A DNA stretch of 6,241 nucleotides, from NCBI GenBank assembly GCA_021775385.1, contig JAJFHW010000167.1, positions 1 through 6,241 of the forward strand, written 5' to 3'. A model generated the notes under the pieces. The model ran no database searches, was not told where the DNA came from, and was given only the letters and a program-made list of their open reading frames with translations. Shown in pieces: positions 1-4,738 of the stretch; the stretch's first letter is position 1, and each line of letters opens with the position of its first letter. Source of the stretch: Hyphomicrobiales bacterium (lineage in GTDB: Bacteria > Pseudomonadota > Alphaproteobacteria > Rhizobiales > HXMU1428-3). The position numbers were made by a program, and so were the translations under genes.

Positions 1-119
1 ACAATTAAAATCTTTCTTGTAGAGCTCATTATTATATCCCGTTGAAAATATTCGTAATCTTTTAGCACAACTGCTATAAATACTCATAAATCAATACTTA
101 GCTAATTTGGGTTGAATTT
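1..119. other. leader region of the L,D-transpeptidase gene
   Basis: AT-rich sequence without a convincing gene. TATAAA at 75-80 could be a -10, but TTGAAA at 42-47 is too far upstream (27 bases) to pair with it at normal spacing, and TTCGTA at 51-56 is a poor -35. No terminator of a preceding gene is seen. Confidence 0.35.
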
Positions 120-656
120 ATGTCAATTTTTGGTGATCAGGCACATTTTTCACTTTACAGCCTAAATCGCAATCAAGCAAAAGCAAGCTTAAAACTCAAA
201 GGATCAGAACTTTCTTATCCCTGTGCCATAGGTAAAAATGGACAAACAATATTAAAAAGGGAGGGCGATAATAAAACGCCAATTGGCACCTGGAGACCGA
301 TAAAACTCTATTATCGAGCTGACCGCGTACAAAGACCTCTTACATCTTTACCAATTGAAATTATCAAATCAGATGATGGATGGTGTGATGAGCCTTTTCA
401 TCCAAATTATAACAGACATGTAAAACTGCCCAATAAAGCTTCATCTGAAACCCTGTGGCGGGACGATCATATATATGACCTGCTTATTGTTTTAAACCAC
501 AATCAAACACCACGAATTCACGGTTTAGGCAGTGCAATTTTCATGCATTTAGCTAGACCAGGCTACAAGCCCACAGAAGGCTGCATAGCTCTATCACAAA
601 AGCACTTTGTATGTGTTTTAAAAACCATGTCAGTAGCTACAAAAATAACAATTTAA
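120..656 (+). CDS. YkuD-family L,D-transpeptidase, no visible signal peptide
   Basis: Predicted L,D-transpeptidase, the family that forms 3-3 peptidoglycan crosslinks or attaches proteins to the wall using a catalytic cysteine. Of 178 residues, the catalytic core is near the C-terminus: HG at 134-135, His143, and TEGC with the nucleophile Cys155, followed by IALS. Further family motifs are KREGDNKTPIG (46-56) and DDGWCDEPF (85-93) with YNR. This matches the short single-domain YkuD type (COG3786-like) common in alphaproteobacteria. The ATG at 120 is the furthest upstream start possible, because a TAG at 99-101 closes the frame and no start codon lies between. No signal peptide or membrane segment is visible, which is odd for a periplasmic enzyme. 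The ribosome site is weak (TGGG at 108-111). The stop is 4 bases from the stop of the convergent osmC-like gene. The family call is firm; the substrate is unknown. Confidence 0.92.
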   Translation: MSIFGDQAHFSLYSLNRNQAKASLKLKGSELSYPCAIGKNGQTILKREGDNKTPIGTWRPIKLYYRADRVQRPLTSLPIEIIKSDDGWCDEPFHPNYNRHVKLPNKASSETLWRDDHIYDLLIVLNHNQTPRIHGLGSAIFMHLARPGYKPTEGCIALSQKHFVCVLKTMSVATKITI

Positions 657-660
657 AGAG

Positions 661-1239
661 TTATTTTTCAACAATATTTAACTCAGTTTTAAACGCTGTT
701 GCACTACCCAAACCACCAAGGTTGGGTGAAATTTTTACAACATGCTCATACACAGATTGCAGTTCTTCAGGGCTAGCATTGCCAGCAACAGAGACAACAA
801 ATTTAATGTCCTTAAAGTGAGAGCTCTCAACTCCAGAAATATCAAACAACCCACGCATGTCAGTTGTCCCACTCATGTGTATTTTAATTGAATTAAGTGA
901 AATACAACGAAGAGCACAAACAGCCGAATAGTTTGCTATAAAACAACCTGAAAGAGCAGCTAGCAAATGTTCTTGCGGACTAGCAAATGAATTCCCACCA
1001 CAAAGTTCGTGCGGTTGGTCCATCTCAATCGAAAAGTTCCGACTGATATCATCTCCCCCAATTTGAGAGTTCGAGATCTCTGAAACGCTTCCCGTTTGTC
1101 CGGTCCACTGGCTATCAACACGCCAATGACCTTCAGCTAATTCAGGAGCCAATTTTACTTCATCACGGATCATATTCGCAAATTGCAAACAAATGCCGTT
1201 TACGACTTGTTCATCATTCAAAGAAGGTGAAATATCCAT
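661..1239 (-). CDS. OsmC/Ohr-family protein lacking the second cysteine
   Basis: OsmC-like protein of 192 residues. Classical OsmC/Ohr proteins reduce organic hydroperoxides with a peroxidatic cysteine and a resolving cysteine. The first cysteine is present in the core helix: SPQEHLLAALSGC (87-99, Cys99). The region where the resolving Cys-Pro normally lies reads KISPNLGGL (169-177), so Ser171 takes its place. The fold is otherwise recognisable: an N-terminal strand region around 34-75 (GHWRVDSQW), the DQPHELCGGN entry at 74-83, and the C-terminal strand TAFKTELNI. The protein is therefore better described as an OsmC-like thiol protein than as a proven peroxidase. The ATG at 1237-1239 has AAGG nine bases upstream. 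A perfect TATAAT (minus strand, plus 1407-1412) lies in the 188-base gap before it, but I see no good -35. The gene converges on the L,D-transpeptidase gene with only 4 bases between stops. Confidence 0.9.
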   Translation of the reverse strand: MDISPSLNDEQVVNGICLQFANMIRDEVKLAPELAEGHWRVDSQWTGQTGSVSEISNSQIGGDDISRNFSIEMDQPHELCGGNSFASPQEHLLAALSGCFIANYSAVCALRCISLNSIKIHMSGTTDMRGLFDISGVESSHFKDIKFVVSVAGNASPEELQSVYEHVVKISPNLGGLGSATAFKTELNIVEK

Positions 1240-1427
1240 CTAAAATGCCTTATGATTTATGTCTAAAAAACATATTTGTAAATTATATGATAAAGAGTAA
1301 CAGACGGATAATTAACAAATCATCAATTATTACGTGTAGAAGAAATGCACTACACTTAACGACAAAAGAAAAAAGAGCCCCGCAAAAAGATGAATTGTTT
1401 AAAAGTATTATAAATCAATAAGATAGA
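1240..1427. other. intergenic region upstream of the osmC-like gene
   Basis: AT-rich spacer of 188 bases between the stop of the 268-residue gene and the osmC-like start. It holds a minus-strand TATAAT (plus 1407-1412) without a convincing -35, and a perfect 6-bp dyad AGATAG-A-CTATCT at 1421-1433 that overlaps the upstream gene's TAG. A run reading GCGGGGCTCTTTTTT on the minus strand (plus 1369-1383) looks like the second half of a Rho-independent terminator, but no matching first half is present. No RNA gene or credible small protein was seen. Confidence 0.5.
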
Positions 1428-2234
1428 CTATCTAACGCGGCGTGGATTCATATATAAATCACTCTCAAGAGATTCAAGTTTAACATCTTTGAGTTTGCCA
1501 GATGCCATGTCCTTAACCAAATCCTGAACATGATACTGAGCTTCATCATTAAATCGAAGCATCGTACAGAACAACTGCAAAACATATTTCATCTCTGAAT
1601 CACAATGTTCAGCCTTGACCCAGCATTTCCATTTTCCACCAAGATTTAAAATACGGCCATTTAACTTGCCAACTTTTTTCCCACGTCCATCATAGAGAAC
1701 ATAATCATCACCAATACTAATCCAGCAACGGCGCAAATAATAAAACTTCGGAACTCCTTCTCGCAGAATAAAAAAGGAATAACGCTCAGGTTGAAAAAAC
1801 CATTTGTAAGAAGAGCGCTCCATCTGCACAAGCTGTTCATGCTTGGAAATATTCATGCTATAAGCTGTAACAGGAAACCCCTTAGCACCATGGGTTAATT
1901 GCATTGAGCGCCCCAACAACAAATCCATCGTACCGCGCCAATTTACTTCATCAGTGAAAAGCTTAATCACCATACGGCGCTTCATGCCTGTTTCTTTTTT
2001 CCATGCACCTTTACGATAAGCTACCAAACCAACACGCTTACCATCTTCTTTCACCTCACCAAGAATATCCATATCCTTAGTAAATTGACGAGACTTTGCC
2101 CGGTAGCGGTCTTGCTGATAAATACCAATTTCCGTCATATTCAAATCCGTTAGCCATAAGCTAACATCAAATTTAATACGTTTTTCTGCTGGTGCGGCGC
2201 TTGCGTCAGATGCAACCTTGGTCTTGCTGCCCAT
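1428..2234 (-). CDS. conserved protein of unknown function, possible LURP-one/tubby-like C-terminal segment
   Basis: I do not recognise a named function. The 268-residue protein has a low-complexity, Ala/Ser/Lys-rich N-terminus (1-20), no signal peptide and no membrane segment, so it is probably cytosolic. It is rich in basic and aromatic residues. Residues 165-206 contain two spaced strand-turn motifs: WISIGDDYVLYDGRGKKVG and then LNGRILNLGGKWKCWV. These resemble the 'SxGDxFxIYDExGxxV...VdGKxFSLGxK' pattern of LURP-one-related and tubby/scramblase-like beta-barrels. A hydrophobic helix follows (about 216-228). Residues 22-160 are strand-rich and could form the first half of such a barrel, but this is inference. 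The ATG has a good ribosome site, GGAGAA (plus 2241-2246), seven bases after GGAG. It lies between yggS and the osmC-like gene on the same strand with wide gaps, so a shared operon is not evident. That it is a real gene is clear; the fold is tentative. Confidence 0.85.
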   Translation of the reverse strand: MGSKTKVASDASAAPAEKRIKFDVSLWLTDLNMTEIGIYQQDRYRAKSRQFTKDMDILGEVKEDGKRVGLVAYRKGAWKKETGMKRRMVIKLFTDEVNWRGTMDLLLGRSMQLTHGAKGFPVTAYSMNISKHEQLVQMERSSYKWFFQPERYSFFILREGVPKFYYLRRCWISIGDDYVLYDGRGKKVGKLNGRILNLGGKWKCWVKAEHCDSEMKYVLQLFCTMLRFNDEAQYHVQDLVKDMASGKLKDVKLESLESDLYMNPRRVR

Positions 2235-2384
2235 TACTTGTTCTCCACTTTGCGCGAATCAATTTAAACGCTAACATTATCATGTTCGCGGCATCATTAG
2301 AGCTAGCCCATAGAACTTATCCAAGCTTAAATTGAAGCATCAAACTTATGAAACAAAAGAAAAACGAAGTTCAGAACGAAAAGA
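2235..2384. other. intergenic region between yggS and the 268-residue gene
   Basis: Spacer of 150 bases. Downstream of the yggS stop the minus strand has T-rich tracts (plus 2352-2365) but only a weak GTTC/GAAC dyad and no convincing terminator stem. A GATAAT on the minus strand near plus 2278-2283 could be a -10 for the downstream gene, without a clear -35. Nothing else is evident. Confidence 0.4.
2241..2246 (-). promoter_or_regulatory. ribosome binding site of the 268-residue gene
   Basis: The minus strand reads GGAGAA, with seven bases between GGAG and the ATG at 2232-2234. It is the clearest Shine-Dalgarno in this half of the window and supports that start codon. Confidence 0.7.
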
Positions 2385-3050
2385 TTAAGTTATCCGTTGA
2401 CCAAAAATAGCCGTTCCAACTCGAATATAATCTGCGCCTAATTGTAAGGCCGTTTCAAAATCAGAACTCATCCCCATAGAAACATGAGAAACGTTATTAT
2501 CTCTCGCTAAATGTTTTAACAAAACAAAATAAGGAGACGGTTCTTCATCAACAGGTGGAATACACATCAATCCAGAAATAGTGAGATCATACTCTTCACG
2601 GCATAACTTCAAAAAGGCTTCTAATTCAGCTGGCGCAATACCTGCCTTTTGAGGTTCTTCCCCCACATTAACCTGCACAAAAAGTTTAAGCTCTTTTTTC
2701 TGTGTTTTCATTTCTTTAGCAATAGCTAACGCAATCTTCGGTCGATCAATCGTTTCAATCACATCAAACAAGGCAACAGCTTCAGCCGCTTTATTCGATT
2801 GAAGCGGCCCAATCAAATGTAAGTCTATATCAGGAAACTGAAGTTTAAGGTCAGGCCATTTCGTAGCTGCTTCTTGCACACGATTTTCACCAAATAAGCG
2901 ATGTCCGGTTTCTAAAGCTTGTGAAATTTCTTCAACAGAGCGTGTCTTGCTTACAGCAATCAATTGGCCACGCCCCGCGCAACTTCCGGCTTCCTCTATG
3001 CTAAGTTTTATTTTGTTTTTTATTTCAGTTAAATTTTGTTGGATCGTCAT
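2385..3050 (-). CDS. yggS: YggS/PLPBP-family pyridoxal phosphate homeostasis protein
   Basis: Cytosolic PLP-binding protein of the YggS/PROSC family. It has a TIM-barrel fold like the N-terminal domain of alanine racemase, no known catalytic activity, and a role in vitamin B6 and amino/keto acid homeostasis. Family landmarks in the 221-residue product are AVSKTR (32-37, with Lys35 as the expected PLP Schiff-base lysine), LFGENRVQEA (52-61), HLIGPLQSNKA (78-88), VNVGEEPQKAG (127-137), GLMCIPP (160-166), SMGMSSDFETA (191-201) and RVGTAIFG (210-217). All are intact. I chose the ATG at 3048-3050. The frame stays open 29 codons further to a start at 3137, but the added residues have no family counterpart, whereas MTIQQNLTEI is where the family usually begins. 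The ribosome site is only moderate (GGTGG, four bases from ATG). A candidate promoter lies at 3069-3098. It diverges from the yciI-like gene. Confidence 0.96.
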   Translation of the reverse strand: MTIQQNLTEIKNKIKLSIEEAGSCAGRGQLIAVSKTRSVEEISQALETGHRLFGENRVQEAATKWPDLKLQFPDIDLHLIGPLQSNKAAEAVALFDVIETIDRPKIALAIAKEMKTQKKELKLFVQVNVGEEPQKAGIAPAELEAFLKLCREEYDLTISGLMCIPPVDEEPSPYFVLLKHLARDNNVSHVSMGMSSDFETALQLGADYIRVGTAIFGQRIT

Positions 3051-3068
3051 AAGCCACCAAAAGCCCTT

Positions 3069-3098
3069 ATTAAAAAATTCAGTACCATAAAAATTCAA
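3069..3098 (-). promoter_or_regulatory. candidate sigma-70-type promoter for yggS
   Basis: On the minus strand, TTGAAT (plus 3093-3098) and TTTAAT (plus 3069-3074) are separated by 18 bases and lie 18 bases before the chosen yggS ATG. The -35 matches 4 of 6 consensus positions and the -10 matches 5 of 6. The position also supports the shorter YggS start, because the 29-codon extension would be read through this promoter. Confidence 0.35.
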
Positions 3099-3197
3099 AT
3101 TCACATAGATATGAGAATCACTTGACACAATTACCATTTCACTCTTTTGTTGGCACGAACAATTTATTATCGCGACGGTTTCTCTTGCGGATGTCTA

Positions 3198-3283
3198 GTG
3201 GGCATCTGAAGCAAAGAGATAGCAATCTGAAGGTGAACTAAAATATGCCGGTTGCTTGTGGGCAATCTGAAGGCACACTAAAA
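3198..3283 (+). repeat. imperfect short repeats in the leader of the yciI-like gene
   Basis: GCAATCTGAAGG occurs exactly at 3222-3233 and 3262-3273, and each copy is followed by ACTAAAA (3237-3243 and 3277-3283), giving an exact 40-base period. A third, shorter copy with TCTGAAG is at 3205-3211. GTGGGCA also occurs twice (3198-3204 and 3258-3264). The copies sit just upstream of the yciI-like start, so the gene's translation-initiation region appears to have been duplicated. TCTCTTGC (3181-3188) and GCAAAGAGA (3211-3219) could also pair to form a stem around the first copy. Confidence 0.7.
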
Positions 3284-3292
3284 GAGGATTAA
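3245..3292 (+). other. possible 15-codon leader ORF before the yciI-like gene
   Basis: ATG at 3245 opens a frame encoding MPVACGQSEGTLKED and stops at TAA 3290-3292, six bases before the ATG at 3299. AAGG lies 11 bases before its start (3230-3233), and its own last codons contain the GAGG used as the next gene's ribosome site (3284-3287). It could be a leader peptide that couples translation, or simply a by-product of the 40-base duplication. There is no conservation evidence. Confidence 0.2.
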
Positions 3293-3298
3293 AATCAC

Positions 3299-3571
3299 AT
3301 GCAATATGCTGCCATTTGTATCGACAAAGAAAATTCAGAAAATCTGCGCCTAGAAAATCGCGGTGATCATATCGCTCACTTAAAAAAAGTGAAAGACAAC
3401 ATGCTCCTTGCCGGTCCTTTTCTAACGGATGCTGGCAGAATGTGCGGCTCTCTTCTTGTATTTAACGGCATGAAACTTGAAGAAATTGAAACCTGGCTTG
3501 AAGAAGATCCATACACCAAAGCCGGTCTTTTCGCATCAGTAGAAGTAAAACCCTTCAAGAAAGTCATCTAG
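3299..3571 (+). CDS. YciI-like (YCII domain) small protein
   Basis: Single-domain protein of 90 residues, the usual length for the YCII family, a ferredoxin-like alpha/beta fold related to the dimeric alpha-beta barrels. Members are thought to be small enzymes or binding proteins, but no general reaction is established. Visible family features are the N-terminal strand MQYAAICIDK, the helix with LRLENRGDHIAHLKK (16-30, His24 and His27), LLAGPFLTDAGRMCGSLLVF (36-55) and EDPYTKAGLFASVEVKPF (69-86, Asp70-Pro-Tyr). No signal peptide is present, so it is cytosolic. AGAGGA at 3283-3288 precedes the ATG by ten bases. The gene stands alone on the plus strand, divergent from yggS and convergent with plsC. 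A TTGACA lies at 3122-3127 without a good -10 at normal spacing; TATTAT at 3165-3170 lacks a -35. The leader is repeated and may be regulatory. Confidence 0.9.
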   Translation: MQYAAICIDKENSENLRLENRGDHIAHLKKVKDNMLLAGPFLTDAGRMCGSLLVFNGMKLEEIETWLEEDPYTKAGLFASVEVKPFKKVI

Positions 3572-3605
3572 AGCGTGTTGCATTTATATGAATTCACAAA
3601 ACGCT
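3572..3605. repeat. imperfect hairpin directly after the yciI-like stop
   Basis: AGCGTGTTG (3572-3580) pairs with CAAAACGCT (3597-3605) over nine positions with one mismatch, around a 16-base AT-rich loop containing GAATTC. It starts at the base after the stop codon and is followed by TTTATAT, so it could act as a weak plus-strand terminator, or form an outer part of the palindromic element that begins at 3608. Confidence 0.4.
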
Positions 3606-3625
3606 TTATATCTCTCACGGCTATT

Positions 3626-3710
3626 CTGCCGCTGAAGCGGCAGGCCTACGAGGTGCGGCGCTTGCGCCGGGCAGCTCTTGCTGCCATGTCCGTGCTCTGA
3701 AGAAGAGCAC
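3626..3710 (+). terminator. left-arm hairpin series, probable terminator for the yciI-like gene
   Basis: Four hairpins in a row: CTGCCGC/GCGGCAG with a TGAA loop (3626-3643), CGGCG/CGCCG (3656-3669), GGCAGC/GCTGCC (3670-3685) and GTGCTCT/AGAGCAC (3692-3710). They should stall plus-strand transcripts from the yciI-like gene, but no long T tract follows, so intrinsic termination is not assured. Stabilising the mRNA 3' end is an alternative role. Confidence 0.45.
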
Positions 3711-3782
3711 TCCCTTCTTCGTAATACAACCTAAAGAGTGAGTAACTAAAACACATGGTGATCATTCCATATGAAGAAGGAG

Positions 3783-3865
3783 TGACACCAATTCGGTGTC
3801 AGGACATGGCGAAGCCCGGCGCCTAGCGCCGCGCCCTCGCAGGCCCAAGCGCCGCTAGCGCTTGG
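3783..3865 (-). terminator. right-arm hairpin series at the 3' end of plsC
   Basis: Local stems are CCAAGCGC/GCGCTTGG (3845-3865, eight pairs, with the plsC stop in its loop), CGGCGC/GCGCCG (3817-3831), a short GGC/GCC (3808-3816) and TGACACC/GGTGTCA (3783-3801). They are placed to end or protect minus-strand transcripts of the fur-plsC cluster. The first overlaps the last codons of plsC. No long U tract follows. Confidence 0.45.
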
Positions 3866-4670
3866 AATTGCCGTGAGAGATATCAAGTTTCGTCTCAAAC
3901 GGGCGCAAAGATAAAAGTTCCGCCATATCCGAGCGGATCTTTTTCTCGCTATAAGAAGCCAAGGATTTACGGTCACCTATTTCAGCCAATGTGACAGGTT
4001 CACCAATGCGTACATGAACGTCAAGTGGACCAGCCTTTAATAAAGTCCAAACATGCCCACCCATTTCCATATCACCGTACCAGGCAACTAAAGGACGCGT
4101 ACGACGCCCCAAAGGAACGCCACCTAAAAATGTATAAGCAAGGGCTATCGTTTGCACATTAGTTTCTTGGTCAGCCAAACTCGCAGCAGCAAAAAGAGAG
4201 CTTTTAAAATTCAAGACCCTGTTACCATCACTGCTTGTACCTTCAGGAAAAAGAACAATATGGTCACCTTCAGCTATACGCGAAGCTATTTCTTTAGCTG
4301 ATTTTAAACTCTCAGTTTTTCTCTCCCGATCAACAAAAATAGTCCGTTGTAAATTGGCTAACACTCTAACCCCAGGCCAAGTCCCAACTTCTCGCTTAGC
4401 TACAAATGAGAGCGGTGTCAGGGCTGTGAATACGACAATGTCCATCCAGGAAATATGGTTCGCAACTAACAACACAGGTTTGTCATCTACAATCTGACCA
4501 TCCACATGGATCCGCAATCCCATAATGCGAGAAATAAGCTTGTGATAAAAATGAGGAAGCAAACGCGCCAATGGCAAATTTAATTTTATAAATAGCCATT
4601 GAAAAGGAATGAGAATTAGAGTGATCAGAAAAAACCAAAAGAGAACCCAAACAGCACGTAAAGAAGACAT
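3855..4670 (-). CDS. plsC: 1-acyl-sn-glycerol-3-phosphate acyltransferase (PlsC family)
   Basis: Lysophospholipid acyltransferase that converts lysophosphatidic acid to phosphatidic acid at the inner membrane. In the 271-residue product, one hydrophobic segment lies at about 6-28. Motif I is NHISWMD (71-77, His72-x4-Asp77). Further motifs are VAKREVGTWPG (90-100), FVDRER (112-117) and FPEGTSSDG (141-149), the last being the glycerol-3-phosphate-binding motif. All catalytic elements are present. I chose the ATG at 4668-4670. The frame continues 11 codons further to a TTG at 4703, but without a ribosome site, and the start MSSLRAVW fits the family better. The gap to fur is 68 bases. The C-terminal DISHGNSKR and the stop are encoded by the right end of the palindromic element, so the tail may be a replacement of the original terminus. 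It is the last gene of the cluster here. Acyl-chain preference cannot be read from sequence. Confidence 0.92.
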   Translation of the reverse strand: MSSLRAVWVLFWFFLITLILIPFQWLFIKLNLPLARLLPHFYHKLISRIMGLRIHVDGQIVDDKPVLLVANHISWMDIVVFTALTPLSFVAKREVGTWPGVRVLANLQRTIFVDRERKTESLKSAKEIASRIAEGDHIVLFPEGTSSDGNRVLNFKSSLFAAASLADQETNVQTIALAYTFLGGVPLGRRTRPLVAWYGDMEMGGHVWTLLKAGPLDVHVRIGEPVTLAEIGDRKSLASYSEKKIRSDMAELLSLRPFETKLDISHGNSKR

Positions 4671-4722
4671 TAACACACACCCAAAACTAAAGTTATTTGT
4701 CAAAATTTTATATATTACGAAT

Positions 4723-4735
4723 CTGGCTTAGCCAG
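4723..4735. promoter_or_regulatory. 13-bp palindrome between fur and plsC
   Basis: CTGGCT and AGCCAG flank one central base, three bases after the fur stop on the minus strand. The stem is short and no T tract follows, so it is a weak terminator or attenuator candidate, or a protein site. An AT-rich TATATA follows on the minus strand and might serve plsC. Confidence 0.3.
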
Positions 4736-4738
4736 CAG

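Larger units (their letters stand above)
3608..3883. repeat. 276-bp composite palindromic element with nested hairpins
   Basis: Two arms are inverted copies of each other around a 52-base centre (3721-3772). Exact 14-bp ends (ATATCTCTCACGGC) lie at 3608-3621 and, inverted, at 3870-3883. Further paired linkers are GGCCTACGAGG (3643-3653) with 3835-3845 (10 of 11), GCGGCGCT..CGCCGGGC (3655-3672) with 3814-3832, GCCATGTCC (3683-3691) with 3802-3810, and CACTCCCTTCTTC (3708-3720) with 3773-3784 (one C fewer). Each arm carries four local hairpins. The arms are clearly GC-rich against an AT-rich background. It lies between the converging yciI and plsC genes, where it probably also acts as a bidirectional terminator. 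It resembles mosaic or MITE-like palindromes of alphaproteobacteria, but no target-site duplication is visible and the family is unknown. Confidence 0.85.

Noticed and set aside
611..820. Plus-strand ORF running from the L,D-transpeptidase end into the osmC-like gene
   Set aside because: It overlaps two well-supported genes in other frames and has no domain signal.
1369..1388. Rho-independent terminator after the 268-residue gene
   Set aside because: The minus strand has GCGGGGCTC followed by a T run, but no complementary half lies upstream to form a stem.
1227..1421. 64-codon plus-strand ORF between the osmC-like and 268-residue genes
   Set aside because: It begins with GTG inside the osmC-like gene, has no suitably placed ribosome site, is of AT-driven Lys/Ile/Asn composition and resembles no family.
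3122..3127. Plus-strand TTGACA as the yciI -35 box
   Set aside because: The sequence 16-19 bases downstream (around 3144-3151) is not a credible -10, and TATTAT at 3165-3170 is too far away.
3051..3137. 29-codon N-terminal extension of YggS
   Set aside because: The extra residues have no family counterpart and would cover the best promoter candidate; the ATG at 3048-3050 matches the usual YggS start.
3608..3883. CRISPR array or tRNA-like explanation for the hairpin cluster
   Set aside because: The repeats are inverted, not direct with regular unique spacers, and no cloverleaf or CCA end can be drawn.
3746..3976. 76-codon minus-strand ORF across the palindromic element and the plsC end
   Set aside because: It reads plsC in another frame and the element's repeats; no family features or ribosome site.
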